Shown here one piece after another: positions 17,659-26,226 of a stretch of DNA of 64,000 bases. The stretch spans positions 434,001 to 498,000 of the forward strand of contig NZ_FWFU01000004.1 in assembly GCF_900172255.1 (NCBI RefSeq), given 5' to 3'. Each line of letters starts with the position of its first letter. Within the stretch, counting starts at the first letter, position 1. This DNA is from Roseovarius halotolerans (GTDB taxonomy: Bacteria > Pseudomonadota > Alphaproteobacteria > Rhodobacterales > Rhodobacteraceae). The position numbers were made by a program, and so were the translations under genes. The notes beneath the pieces were generated by a model. It did no database searches. It saw nothing but the letters and a program-made list of their open reading frames with translations, and was not told the origin of the DNA.

Positions 17659-19085
17659 AGCCGGTCACCGAAGAGAAACTGCGCGGCGCGGTCCAGCCTG
17701 ATATGGGGCGGGCCTTCGCCGGGTTTCAGCGTGAGGCGGGCGGGTGCGAAATTCATCACCTGATACTGCGCATCGAGCCATTCGCCCGCCCCTTCACGCG
17801 CCGGCGAGAGCAGGCGCGCGGGGTCCTCGGGCAGTTCGCCGGGATAGAAGGCCGCCTGTTTGCCGCGGCTTCCGTCGTCCTGAAGCAGCCGCCCGCGCAC
17901 GCAATCGAGCGGCTTGCCGTCATGCTGGATGGTTTCCTCGGTGGTGGCCCGCAGAGCGGCGATGGCCATGGCCTGCGTTTCGGCCCCGGCGAAATCGGCG
18001 CGGTCGCGCGCCTCGCGGGTGAGCGCGGCCATGATCGCCGCAAGGCGCTGGTGTTGCGTGTGATGCAGGTGGTCGGCCTTGGTGGCGGCAAAGAGGATGC
18101 GCTCCACCTGCCGCCCCATCAGAAGGCGCGTCAGGAACGCATTGCGACCCGGGCGGAAGGCGCCAAGGATTTCGGACATGGCGCGGCGCATGTCCTCGAC
18201 CGCGCGCGGCCCGCGGTGGATGGCGCCCAGCGCATCGACCAGCACGATCTGCCGGTCGATCCGGGCGAAATGATCGCGAAAGAAGGGTTTGACCACTTCG
18301 CGCTTATAGGCCTCGAAGCGGCGTTCCATCTCGCGCCAGAGCGATTTGCGCGGCGCGGAGGCGGCGGGCGCGGGCAGTGGTGCGAAGGTCAGCACGGGCG
18401 ATCCGGCCAGATCGCCCGGCAACAGGAACCGCCCCGGATTGCAATCATAGAACCCCGCGTCGCGGGCCGCGTTCAGATAGGCGGTGAAGGCCTTGGCAAG
18501 CGACTGCGCCGTGGGTTCGTCAAGCGGTGCCGTTGCGTCGGTGGCCCCGGCAAGGCGCAGGAAATCGGCGGCCTCCGCGCGGCTGTCGATGCGCGTCAGG
18601 ACATCGCCGGACCAGTCGGCATAGCTTTTGTCGAGAAGCGCCAGGTCGAGCAGCCATTCACCGGGGTAATCGACGATATCGAGATGCACCACACGCGGCC
18701 CCGAAAGCCCCGCCAGAAGCCCCGATGGCCGCACCCTGAGCGACAGGCGCAGTTCGGAGATGGCGCGGGTGCTGTCGGGCCAGTGCGGCGTGGGCGAGGT
18801 GAGCGCGCCGAGATGGGTTTCATAGTCGAAACGCGGCACTGTCACATCGGGCTGGGGCTGCAGGAACGCCCCCGAGATGCGACCGTCCGCCACCGCCTGA
18901 AGCCCGCCCATGCGCGCACGGTCCATCAGGTTGGCCACCAGCGAGGTGATGAACACCGTCTTGCCCGAACGCGCCAGCCCCGTGACGCCAAGGCGGATCA
19001 CCGGCTCGAACAGGGTTTGCGACAGGGTGTCGGTCATGTTGCCGACCCCGCGCGAGAGCCCGTCGGCGATATCGGTGATGATCAA
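17655..19085 (-). CDS. YcjX-like P-loop NTPase (DUF463)
   Basis: A 476-residue protein of the YcjX family. The Walker A GLARSGKTVFITSLVANL lies near residues 36-53, and HLDIVDYPGEWLLDL looks like a Walker B/switch region. RQIVLVDALGAIHRGP and FAATKADHLHHTQHQRL (guanine-recognition-like TKAD) follow, so GTP binding is plausible. Start at 19085 would be TTG; an ATG at 19037 would give 460 residues, but the segment before it (ADGLSRGVGN) looks family-like, so I keep the longer form with caution. It leads an operon with the GNAT and ycjF genes. Confidence 0.83.
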   Translation of the reverse strand: MIITDIADGLSRGVGNMTDTLSQTLFEPVIRLGVTGLARSGKTVFITSLVANLMDRARMGGLQAVADGRISGAFLQPQPDVTVPRFDYETHLGALTSPTPHWPDSTRAISELRLSLRVRPSGLLAGLSGPRVVHLDIVDYPGEWLLDLALLDKSYADWSGDVLTRIDSRAEAADFLRLAGATDATAPLDEPTAQSLAKAFTAYLNAARDAGFYDCNPGRFLLPGDLAGSPVLTFAPLPAPAASAPRKSLWREMERRFEAYKREVVKPFFRDHFARIDRQIVLVDALGAIHRGPRAVEDMRRAMSEILGAFRPGRNAFLTRLLMGRQVERILFAATKADHLHHTQHQRLAAIMAALTREARDRADFAGAETQAMAIAALRATTEETIQHDGKPLDCVRGRLLQDDGSRGKQAAFYPGELPEDPARLLSPAREGAGEWLDAQYQVMNFAPARLTLKPGEGPPHIRLDRAAQFLFGDRL

Positions 19086-19210
19086 GCCCCGCCCCCTTCG
19101 CCTTGCTGAGCCGTTGGTGCTGTCCCTGAAGATAGTCGCCCGCGCTGGCGGTTGCCAGAGGGGAGGTTTGGGGGATTGTTCCCCTGCCGGTCACGGGGTA
19201 TCTGGCGTGC

Positions 19211-19978
19211 ATGCCCAGATACGCTTTGAAAGTCGAATATCATGGCGCGCCCTTTGTCGGGTGGCAGCGTCAGCGCGACCAGGTTTCGGTGCAGGGCATG
19301 ATCGAGGCGGCGCTTGCGAAGCTCGAGCCGGGGCCGCATGCCATCGCCGCCGCCGGGCGCACCGATGCGGGGGTGCATGCGCTGGCGCAGGTCGCGCATT
19401 GCGACCTTGAACGCGACTGGACGCCGTTTCGCCTGTCGGAAGCGCTCAACCATCATCTCAAGCCTGCGCCGGTAGCGATCGTGGCCTGCGCCGTGGTGGC
19501 GGATGACTGGCATGCACGGTTCTCGGCGCTGGAGCGGCGATACCTGTTTCGCCTGCTGATGCGGCGCGCGCCAGCGACGCTGGAGCACGGGCTGGTCTGG
19601 CAGGTGCCGCGGCGGCTTGATGTGGCGGCGATGCGCGCGGGCGCGGCGCATCTGGTGGGGCATCACGATTTCACGACTTTCCGCTCGACCATCTGCCAGG
19701 CGAAGAGCCCGGTCAAGACGCTGGATGCGCTGGAGATCGCCGAGGTCGAGGGGATCGCGGGGCCCGAGTTGCATTTCACCCTGCGGGCGCGCTCGTTCCT
19801 GCACAACCAGGTGCGCAGCCTTGTGGGCTCGCTCGAGCGGGTGGGCGCGGGGTCATGGCGCCCGGATGACGTGAAAACCGCGCTCGAAGCCCGCGACCGC
19901 GCCGCGTGCGGGCCGGTCTGCCCGCCGCATGGGCTTTACCTGGCCGGTGTGCGCTATGGGGTTGATCCTTTCGCCTGA
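19211..19978 (+). CDS. truA: tRNA pseudouridine(38-40) synthase TruA
   Basis: A 255-residue enzyme that makes pseudouridine at tRNA positions 38-40. The catalytic Asp52 is in [14 protein letters not shown] (residues 47-60). The N-terminal [18 protein letters not shown] and the C-terminal [21 protein letters not shown] match the family closely. It is divergent from ycjX across 125 bp. Its length is normal. Confidence 0.96.
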   Translation: MPRYALKVEYHGAPFVGWQRQRDQVSVQGMIEAALAKLEPGPHAIAAAGRTDAGVHALAQVAHCDLERDWTPFRLSEALNHHLKPAPVAIVACAVVADDWHARFSALERRYLFRLLMRRAPATLEHGLVWQVPRRLDVAAMRAGAAHLVGHHDFTTFRSTICQAKSPVKTLDALEIAEVEGIAGPELHFTLRARSFLHNQVRSLVGSLERVGAGSWRPDDVKTALEARDRAACGPVCPPHGLYLAGVRYGVDPFA

Positions 19979-20075
19979 GGGGGCGAGGCAATTCTCTTGC
20001 CCTGTCGGCGCGAACAGGTGAGGCTCGGCGTCAGGCCGCCGGTTGAGCGCGGTGCATGCAACAGGGACGGTATTC

Positions 20076-21026
20076 ATGAAAATCGGCTTTATCGGGCTGG
20101 GCAATGTCGGGGGCAAACTGTCCGGCAGCCTGCTGCGCAACGGCCATGACCTGACGGTTCATGACCTTGACGACGACCTCGTGTCAGGCTTTGTCGCGCG
20201 CGGCGCAAGGGCGGGCGAAAACCCCGCGCAGCTGATGCGCGACTGCGAGGCAGTGATCACCTGCCTGCCCTCGCCCGCGGCCTCGGCTGCGGTGATGGAG
20301 CAGATGCTGCCCGAGGTGGTGCCGGGCAAGATCTGGCTGGAAATGTCGACGACCGACGCGGGCGAGATCAAGCGCCTTGGCGAGATGGTCGGGGCGCGCG
20401 GCGGCGCGGCGGTGGATTGCCCGGTTTCGGGTGGCTGCCACCGGGCCGATACCGGCAATATCGCCATCTTCGCGGGCTGCGGGCGCGATACGTTCGAGAG
20501 GGTCCTGCCGCTGCTGACGACGATGGGGCGGCGCGTGCTGCATACCGGCGACCTGGGCAGCGCCTCGGTGCTGAAGGTGATCACCAATTACCTTGCCACC
20601 GCCAACCTGCTGAGCTGCTGCGAGGCGCTTGTCACGGCCAAGGCGGCGGGCATGGACCTGGCGACCGCCTATGAAGCGATCAGGATCAGTTCCGGCACGT
20701 CCTTCGTGCATGAAACCGAAAGCCAGGTCATATTGAACGGCAGCCGCGACATTTCCTTCACGATGGACCTCGTGAAGAAGGATATCGGCCTGTTCCAGAA
20801 GATCGCCGACGAGGCGGGGGTGCCTCTGGAACTGTCGCCGCTGCTGATCTCGATCTTCGATGACGGCATCGCGCGCTATGGCGAGCGGGAACTTTCGCCC
20901 AACATCATCCGGCGGCTGGAGGATGCCACCGGGCTCGATATCCGCGCGCCGGGCTTTCCGGCGCAGATGGTGGATGACGAGCCCGAAGAGCCGGGATACG
21001 AGGTGCGCCCCGCCACGCAACGCTGA
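20076..21026 (+). CDS. NAD(P)-dependent beta-hydroxyacid dehydrogenase (3-hydroxyisobutyrate dehydrogenase family)
   Basis: A 316-residue oxidoreductase. The Rossmann motif MKIGFIGLGNVGGKL (residues 1-15), the substrate motif DCPVSGGCHRADTGNIAIF (114-132) and the catalytic Lys167 in ASVLKVITNYLAT define the family, which includes 3-hydroxyisobutyrate, tartronate semialdehyde and gamma-hydroxybutyrate enzymes. The usual PVSGG-x-x-GA reads PVSGGCHRA, a small departure. The start at 20076 is supported by AGGGACGG upstream. It is followed by a hairpin terminator. The substrate is not determined. Confidence 0.87.
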   Translation: MKIGFIGLGNVGGKLSGSLLRNGHDLTVHDLDDDLVSGFVARGARAGENPAQLMRDCEAVITCLPSPAASAAVMEQMLPEVVPGKIWLEMSTTDAGEIKRLGEMVGARGGAAVDCPVSGGCHRADTGNIAIFAGCGRDTFERVLPLLTTMGRRVLHTGDLGSASVLKVITNYLATANLLSCCEALVTAKAAGMDLATAYEAIRISSGTSFVHETESQVILNGSRDISFTMDLVKKDIGLFQKIADEAGVPLELSPLLISIFDDGIARYGERELSPNIIRRLEDATGLDIRAPGFPAQMVDDEPEEPGYEVRPATQR

Positions 21027-21029
21027 AAG

Positions 21030-21056
21030 GCGGCCCCGTTCCATGAACAGGGCCGC
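21030..21056 (+). terminator. Terminator after the beta-hydroxyacid dehydrogenase gene
   Basis: The stem GCGGCCC/GGGCCGC is extended by GTTC/GAAC around a CAT loop, with one mismatch, starting 4 nt after the stop codon and followed by ATTTGCCTTTG. Confidence 0.75.
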
Positions 21057-21103
21057 ATTTGCCTTTGATCTTGGCGCGCGGCGCGGGTAAACGAGCGGCG
21101 TGC

Positions 21104-21180
21104 GGTCCCGTAGCTCAACAGGATAGAGCAGCTGACTTCTAATCAGCAGGTTCGGGGTTCGAGTCCTCGCGGGATCGCCA
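21104..21180 (+). tRNA. tRNA-Arg(TCT)
   Basis: A 77-nt cloverleaf with encoded CCA. The acceptor stem GGTCCCG pairs with CGGGATC. The anticodon stem GCTGA/TCAGC encloses loop CTTCTAA, giving anticodon TCT. Confidence 0.96.
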
Positions 21181-21220
21181 GAGTTTCGGTTGTGAACGCC
21201 GTTCGCTTCTTTCCTTGTCT

Positions 21221-22186
21221 TCAGAGCAGGCCTGCGAGCCAGAGATAGAGGGGCAGGCCGACCGTGATGTTGAACGGGAATGTCACGCCCAGGGAAAGTG
21301 TGAGGTAAATCCCCGACTCGGCCTGGGGCAGTGCGATCTTCATCGCCGCGGGCACTGCGATGTAGGAGGCCGAGGCCGAGAGCACCATCAGCAGGAAAAG
21401 ACTGCCGGTCTGCAGGCCGATCGCCCCGCCGAGTCCCATCGCCAGCAGCGCGCCGATGACGGGCATCAGGATGCCGAAGGCAAAGAGACCCATGCTCAGG
21501 AGGTGCCGGTTGCGCAGCAGGCTGCGACCTGCCGACAAGCCCATGTCCAGGAGAAACAGGCAGAGGATTCCAGTGAACGGCGTCACGAAGAAGGGCGCGA
21601 TCAGGTCCATGCCCTTGTCCTGCGTCAGCGAGCCGATCAGGAAGGCGCCGGTCAGGAGCACGATCGAGCCATTGGCGAAGAGCGCCCGCATCGACACGCT
21701 TCCCGCCGTGCCCTCGCGCCCGAAGCGATGCACGATCCACAGTGCCGAGAGGATCGCCGGCACTTCCATCGTGGCCGCGACAGCGACCATGTAGCCATCC
21801 GAAGCGATGCCGGTAAGATCCAGCAAACTGGAGGCGGCGACGAAGGTCACGATTGAAATCGAGCCGTAATGCCCCGCCACCGCGGCGGCGTTCAGCGCGT
21901 TGAGGCGGGTCATGCTGCGCAGGAGCGCGAAGGCGATGAAGGGGATCGAAAAGGACAGTATCAATCCCGCGCCCAGCGCGGTGAAGACTTCGAGGCTCAC
22001 GCCGCTATTCGCCAGGCTGTGCCCCCCTTTGAAGCCGATCGCCAGCAGCAGGTAGAGTGACATGAACTTTGCCGCGCCTTCGGGGATCGAAAGATCGCTG
22101 CGCACGAAAGCGGCCAGAAGGCCGAGAATGAAGAACAAGATCGTCGGCACCATCAGGTTGCCCACAAGGCTGTCGAACATTGGCAT
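21221..22186 (-). CDS. Sodium-dependent bicarbonate permease-like protein (SbtA family)
   Basis: A 321-residue integral membrane protein with about ten hydrophobic segments. Sequences such as LLLAIGFKGGHSLANSG (residues 46-62), VAGHYGSISIVTFVAA and SASASYIAVPAAMKIALPQA match the SbtA/DUF897 family, first known as high-affinity Na+/HCO3- symporters in cyanobacteria. In a heterotroph it may supply bicarbonate to carboxylases or carry another anion. A start at 22186 with GGAGA upstream is good. It is divergent from a LysR gene that probably controls it. No PII-like sbtB partner is seen beside it. Confidence 0.85.
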   Translation of the reverse strand: MPMFDSLVGNLMVPTILFFILGLLAAFVRSDLSIPEGAAKFMSLYLLLAIGFKGGHSLANSGVSLEVFTALGAGLILSFSIPFIAFALLRSMTRLNALNAAAVAGHYGSISIVTFVAASSLLDLTGIASDGYMVAVAATMEVPAILSALWIVHRFGREGTAGSVSMRALFANGSIVLLTGAFLIGSLTQDKGMDLIAPFFVTPFTGILCLFLLDMGLSAGRSLLRNRHLLSMGLFAFGILMPVIGALLAMGLGGAIGLQTGSLFLLMVLSASASYIAVPAAMKIALPQAESGIYLTLSLGVTFPFNITVGLPLYLWLAGLL

Positions 22187-22285
22187 GGTGTATGTCTCCG
22201 TTAACAGGTTTCGTGCCTGTTGCCGGAAATCTTCATATAGCTTAAATACAAATCAAACACATTATAGATAGTATGAGGCTATGAG
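22187..22285. promoter_or_regulatory. AT-rich divergent promoter region of the bicarbonate permease and lysR genes
   Basis: A 99-bp spacer whose right half is much richer in A and T than its surroundings (TAGCTTAAATACAAATC and following). The ends ATATAGCTT and AGGCTATGAG form a loose inverted pair, as expected for a LysR operator. No exact -35/-10 assignment is made. Confidence 0.5.
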
Positions 22286-23215
22286 ATGCGGCCCACCTTG
22301 CGCCAGATGGAATACATCGTCACGGTCCATCAGCTGGGCGGTTTCGGCCTTGCCGCGGAAAAGCTGAATGTCAGCCAGCCCAGCCTGTCCAACCAGGTGG
22401 CCGCGGTGGAAGCCGATCTTGGTGTGCGGCTTTTCGAGCGCGGGCGCGCAGGCGCGCGCGCCACGGCACGCGGCGAGGATTTCGTCATGCGCGCGCGCCG
22501 CATCCTGTCCGAGTTCGAGGCGCTGCGTGGCAGGATGCTTTCGGACCTGCCTTTCGGCGGGAGGCTGCGGCTGGGCGTGTTGCCGTCAATCGGGCCGTAT
22601 CTCTTGCCGCAGGCGATGATGGCGCTGCATGAAACCGAGCCCGATCTGCGCGTGATCGTCCGGGAGGAAAGCACGCTGTTCCTTGATGAGGGGATACGGA
22701 GCGGGCGTTTCGACGCAATCATCTCGACGCCCGAGGACCATCCGAACACCTTTCAGCATCCGCTGTTCATGGAACCTCTCTGGGTGGCGGTGGCGCAGGA
22801 TCATCCGCTGGCAGAGCGCCCGCAGGTCATGGCGGCGGACCTCGCGGGGCAACGGCTTCTGACGCTGGACACGGGTCACCGGCTGACGCGCATCGTCTAT
22901 GGGATCGCAGGGGCGAGCGGCGCCACGGTTTCGGACGATTACGAGGGCACAAGCCTCGACTCGATCGTGCTTATGGCGGCGACCGGGGCAGGGATTGGTA
23001 TCCTGCCGGACCTCTTCGCGCGGCGGCAGGGCATCCATCGCAGCGAAGTCCGGGTGATGCCGCTTGTCATGCCGGATGCCGACCGCCAGATCGGCCTGCT
23101 GGTGCCGACGGGTCGTTCCGAGACTTTCTTTGAGAACCTTGCGACGATCCTGCGTGGCGCGGCGGAGACGCTTGAACTCGACGTGACGGCGACCAGCGTT
23201 CAGGACGCGGTTTGA
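22286..23215 (+). CDS. LysR-type transcriptional regulator, OxyR-like in sequence but without cysteines
   Basis: A 309-residue LysR protein. The helix-turn-helix is at residues 3-62 (LRQMEYIVTVHQLGGFGLAA, NVSQPSLSNQVAAVEADLGV, RLFERG), followed by a periplasmic-binding-like effector domain. The overall pattern (GVLPSIGPYLLP, DAIISTP, GIGILPD) resembles the OxyR group, but there is no Cys anywhere in the protein, so peroxide sensing by a disulfide is excluded. It is divergent from the SbtA-like permease gene and is its likely regulator, perhaps responding to inorganic carbon or a metabolite (inference). Confidence 0.88.
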   Translation: MRPTLRQMEYIVTVHQLGGFGLAAEKLNVSQPSLSNQVAAVEADLGVRLFERGRAGARATARGEDFVMRARRILSEFEALRGRMLSDLPFGGRLRLGVLPSIGPYLLPQAMMALHETEPDLRVIVREESTLFLDEGIRSGRFDAIISTPEDHPNTFQHPLFMEPLWVAVAQDHPLAERPQVMAADLAGQRLLTLDTGHRLTRIVYGIAGASGATVSDDYEGTSLDSIVLMAATGAGIGILPDLFARRQGIHRSEVRVMPLVMPDADRQIGLLVPTGRSETFFENLATILRGAAETLELDVTATSVQDAV

Positions 23216-23252
23216 CATGAATCGCCTGCCCGAGCGTACCGCGCCTTGCAGA

Positions 23253-23984
23253 TCAGGCCGGGCGCCCGATCAGCCGGTATCCGACACCGCGCACCGTCTG
23301 GATCGGATCGAATCCGAGATGTTCCATGAGCAGGCCGCGCGTGCGGCACACGCCGGCATCTATCAGGCGGCTGCCCTTTTTCCAGCGCCCGTATCCGTAG
23401 GCGAGCCTTTGCAGCATGCGGCGGTCGAAGACATGGCCGGGCGCGTCGAAGAAGGGTCCGAGGATGTTGATATCCAGCTTTCCGAGTGCCGCGGTCCTTT
23501 GCCCGTAAGCCAGGCGAAATCGGGCTTCGTCCAACTGCAATGCGCCGTAGCAGCGCGACTCTTGCAGGATCCATGGACGCTCCCTGCGCAACAGGGCGCG
23601 GACAGCGAGAAAGGTTTCAAACACACCTGAATCGGGTGCGACCCTGTCGAAATTGGCATACGCGCCCGCGCATCGGATCCCGGCCTCGGAAATGAAAAGA
23701 ACCGGCATCGTTTCGGTCCGGCGCGATGCATTGATATCCGCAAGAAGCGAGGCCGGGTCATGACCGTCCTGCGCACCGAGAATGACGACAAGATCGGGTT
23801 TCGCCTGCCCGATCCGGTGCAGGAGGTCCTCTTTCGTGCGCGCCTTGGTCATCGACAGGCCGGCGCAGCGAAGGGCGGTCGTTGCTCTGGTTCCGGCGAT
23901 GCGGTGCTGGCCGAACACGATGGCAGGGCGGATGACGGTATCTTTAACGGGAAGGATATCTGCCGTCGCTTCACCCAAGCGCAT
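23253..23984 (-). CDS. PhoB-like winged-helix protein with a degenerate receiver domain
   Basis: A 243-residue protein with the layout of an OmpR/PhoB response regulator, overlapping the end of phoB by 14 nt. The receiver-like half (residues 18-135) has lost the acidic pair (VFGQHR where PhoB has VEDEP), the phospho-acceptor Asp (PDLVVIL, Leu69) and the conserved Lys (RVAPDS where PhoB has VVKPYS). The C-terminal half keeps the trans-activation domain signature (LGKLDINILGPFFDAPG, then DPIQTVRGVGYRLIG at 226-240), so DNA binding is plausible. It is probably a phosphorylation-independent regulator or PhoB modulator. The start is ATG 23984. I do not know a named homologue. Confidence 0.8.
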   Translation of the reverse strand: MRLGEATADILPVKDTVIRPAIVFGQHRIAGTRATTALRCAGLSMTKARTKEDLLHRIGQAKPDLVVILGAQDGHDPASLLADINASRRTETMPVLFISEAGIRCAGAYANFDRVAPDSGVFETFLAVRALLRRERPWILQESRCYGALQLDEARFRLAYGQRTAALGKLDINILGPFFDAPGHVFDRRMLQRLAYGYGRWKKGSRLIDAGVCRTRGLLMEHLGFDPIQTVRGVGYRLIGRPA

Positions 23985-24660
23985 AACCCGCGCCGCGCAC
24001 GGTGCGCAGGGGGTCGCCGCCACCGTGCTGGCAGAGCGCCTTGCGCAGCCGCCCGATATGCACATCGACCGTGCGGGTATCGACATAGATGTCGCGCCCC
24101 CAGACCCGGTCGAGCAGCTGTTCGCGCGACCAGACCCGGCCCGGTTTTTCCATGAAGGTCGAGAGCAGCCGGAATTCCGTCGGCCCGAGCTTCAGCGGCT
24201 TGTCGGCGCGGGTGACGCGGTGGGTTTCGGAATCGAGCATGATATCCTCGTACTCCAGCCGCTGGCCCACAGCCGAAGGCCGAGTGCGGCGCAGGAGCGC
24301 GCGCACGCGGGCCATCAGCTCGATCACCGAGTAGGGTTTGACCACGTAGTCGTCGGCGCCGGTTTCCAGCCCGCGCACGCGGTCCACCTCTTCGGAGCGG
24401 GCCGACAGCATCAGGATCGGCACGCCCCGCGTGTCGGGGCGGGTCTTGAGCTGGCGGCAGACCTCGATCCCCGAGACATTCGGCAGCATCCAGTCCAGCA
24501 CGATCAGGTCCGGCGCTTCCTCGTCGACCAGCAACAGCGCCTCCTCGCCGTTCTCGGCGGTGGTGACGCGGAAGCCGTCGGCCTCGAGGTTGTAGCTGAG
24601 AACCTCGCGCTGGGCGGGTTCGTCTTCGACCAGAAGAACGGTGGGCTGATCGCTAGACAT
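23971..24660 (-). CDS. phoB: Phosphate regulon response regulator PhoB
   Basis: A 229-residue OmpR-family regulator. The receiver domain has acidic VEDEP (residues 11-15), phospho-acceptor Asp in DLIVLDWMLPNVSG (near 54), Ser in LMLSARSEE and Lys in YVVKPYS. The winged-helix domain ends in RTVDVHIGRLRKAL and DPLRTVRGAGYALG. It activates genes with Pho boxes when phosphorylated by PhoR, whose gene is not in this window. It is the sixth gene of the pst operon, 19 nt after phoU. The start at Met-Ser-Ser-Asp is preferred to an upstream extension. Confidence 0.95.
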   Translation of the reverse strand: MSSDQPTVLLVEDEPAQREVLSYNLEADGFRVTTAENGEEALLLVDEEAPDLIVLDWMLPNVSGIEVCRQLKTRPDTRGVPILMLSARSEEVDRVRGLETGADDYVVKPYSVIELMARVRALLRRTRPSAVGQRLEYEDIMLDSETHRVTRADKPLKLGPTEFRLLSTFMEKPGRVWSREQLLDRVWGRDIYVDTRTVDVHIGRLRKALCQHGGGDPLRTVRGAGYALG

Positions 24661-24679
24661 GGGGTGCTGGCCTTTTCGT

Positions 24680-25399
24680 TCAGGTATCGGGTGCGACGTT
24701 GGGGTCGGTCGAGGTGCGGTCCTGTTTGGGGCGCGGGTCCTCGGGCATCTCGCCGGTGACAAGATAGATCACCTGCTCGGCGATGGAGGTGACATGGTCG
24801 CCCATGCGCTCGGTGTTCTTGGCGATGAAATGAAGATGCATGCAGGGCGTGATGTTGCGCGGGTCTTCCATCATGAAGGTGAGGAACTCGCGGAACAGGG
24901 CGTTATACATCTGATCGACATCGTGGTCGCGCTGGACGACATCATGCGCAAGGTCGGCATCGCGCTGGATATAGGCATCGAGCGCGGAGCGCAGCATGCG
25001 TTCAACCTCGCGCGCCATGCGGCGCAGCGCGGCGGAGGATCCGTTGATCGGAGCCATCTGCGACAGGACCGTCGTGCGCTTGGCCATGTTCTTGGCATAG
25101 TCGCCGATCCGTTCCAGATTGCCGGCGATCTTCATCACTGTCAGGATCACCCGAAGGTCGATGGCGGTGGGCGCACGCAGCGCGATGACGCGGGCGGCTT
25201 CCTCGTTGATCTGTTCCTCGAGATCGTCAATGGCCTGATCGCCCGCGCGGACCTGTTCGGCCAGTTCCTCGTCGCGGGTTTCCATCGAGGTGGCGGCATC
25301 GAGGATCGCTTTCTCGACCAGCCCGCCCATCTTCATGATCAGGGCCTGGATGGTTTCGAGATCGCGATCGAAGGCCGAAGCGATATGGGTGTCGGACAT
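24680..25399 (-). CDS. phoU: Phosphate transport system accessory protein PhoU
   Basis: A 239-residue helical protein made of two three-helix repeats. The metal-binding type motifs appear as RRMAREVERMLRSALDAY and HFIAKNTERMGDHVTSIAEQ. PhoU links the PstSCAB transporter to PhoR/PhoB and restrains phosphate uptake and the Pho response. The protein is of normal length. It lies 11 nt after pstB in the pst operon. Confidence 0.95.
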   Translation of the reverse strand: MSDTHIASAFDRDLETIQALIMKMGGLVEKAILDAATSMETRDEELAEQVRAGDQAIDDLEEQINEEAARVIALRAPTAIDLRVILTVMKIAGNLERIGDYAKNMAKRTTVLSQMAPINGSSAALRRMAREVERMLRSALDAYIQRDADLAHDVVQRDHDVDQMYNALFREFLTFMMEDPRNITPCMHLHFIAKNTERMGDHVTSIAEQVIYLVTGEMPEDPRPKQDRTSTDPNVAPDT

Positions 25400-25410
25400 T
25401 TGGGGGCTCC

Positions 25411-26208
25411 TTAGCCGATACGGCCGGTGATGTAGCTTTCGGTGCGCTCATCCTCGGGATTGGTGAAGATGTGCCCGGTTTCGCCGAACTCGACGAGTTC
25501 GCCGAGATGGAAGAAGGCGGTTTTCTGGCTGACGCGGGCGGCCTGCTGCATCGAGTGGGTGACGATGATGACCGAGAAGTTGGCGCGCAGTTCGTCGATC
25601 AGTTCCTCGACCTGCGCGGTCGCGATGGGGTCGAGCGCCGAACAGGGTTCGTCCATAAGCAGGACTTCGGGCTGGGTCGCGACGGCACGCGCGATGCAGA
25701 GGCGCTGTTGCTGGCCGCCCGAAAGGCCGGTGCCGGGGGCGTCGAGCCGGTCCTTGACCTCGTCCCAGATCGCACCGCGGCGCAGGGCGTTCTCGACGAT
25801 CTCGTCGAGTTCCGCCTTGGAGCGGGCCAGCCCGTGAATGCGCGGCCCGTAGGCGATATTGTCATAGATCGACTTGGGGAAGGGGTTGGGCTTCTGAAAG
25901 ACCATGCCGACCTTGGCGCGCAGCTGCACGGGGTCGACCTTCTTGTCGTAGATATCCTCGCCATCGAGCCGGATGTCGCCTTCGACGCGGCAGACATCGA
26001 TCGTGTCGTTCATCCGGTTGAGGCAACGCAGGAAGGTGGACTTGCCACAGCCCGAGGGACCGATGAAGGCGGTCACCGTGTTGTCCTCGATCTCGACATT
26101 CACGTCCTTGATGGCGTGGGTGTCACCATACCAGACCTGCACGTTGCGGGCGGAGAACTTGGTTTTGGCTTCTGTCACGTCTCTCTCCAGGGTTGGCGCG
26201 TCATACAT
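25411..26208 (-). CDS. pstB: Phosphate ABC transporter ATP-binding protein PstB
   Basis: A 265-residue ABC ATPase. Walker [11 protein letters not shown]-loop [14 protein letters not shown], signature [14 protein letters not shown] and Walker [14 protein letters not shown] are present, followed by the switch His in [10 protein letters not shown]. The Pst-specific KPNPFP and the C-terminal [19 protein letters not shown] end identify it as PstB. It follows pstA by 18 nt. Confidence 0.97.
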   Translation of the reverse strand: MYDAPTLERDVTEAKTKFSARNVQVWYGDTHAIKDVNVEIEDNTVTAFIGPSGCGKSTFLRCLNRMNDTIDVCRVEGDIRLDGEDIYDKKVDPVQLRAKVGMVFQKPNPFPKSIYDNIAYGPRIHGLARSKAELDEIVENALRRGAIWDEVKDRLDAPGTGLSGGQQQRLCIARAVATQPEVLLMDEPCSALDPIATAQVEELIDELRANFSVIIVTHSMQQAARVSQKTAFFHLGELVEFGETGHIFTNPEDERTESYITGRIG

Positions 26209-26226
26209 GGGTCGGTCCCCTTGGTC

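Noticed and set aside
22286..23215. Calling the LysR gene oxyR
   Set aside because: The sequence resembles OxyR but contains no cysteine, so the defining redox pair is absent.
24680..24762. Longer phoB start upstream of 24660
   Set aside because: The added residues are Pro/Arg-rich, overlap the 3' end of phoU and lack homology. Met-Ser-Ser-Asp at 24660 fits PhoB.
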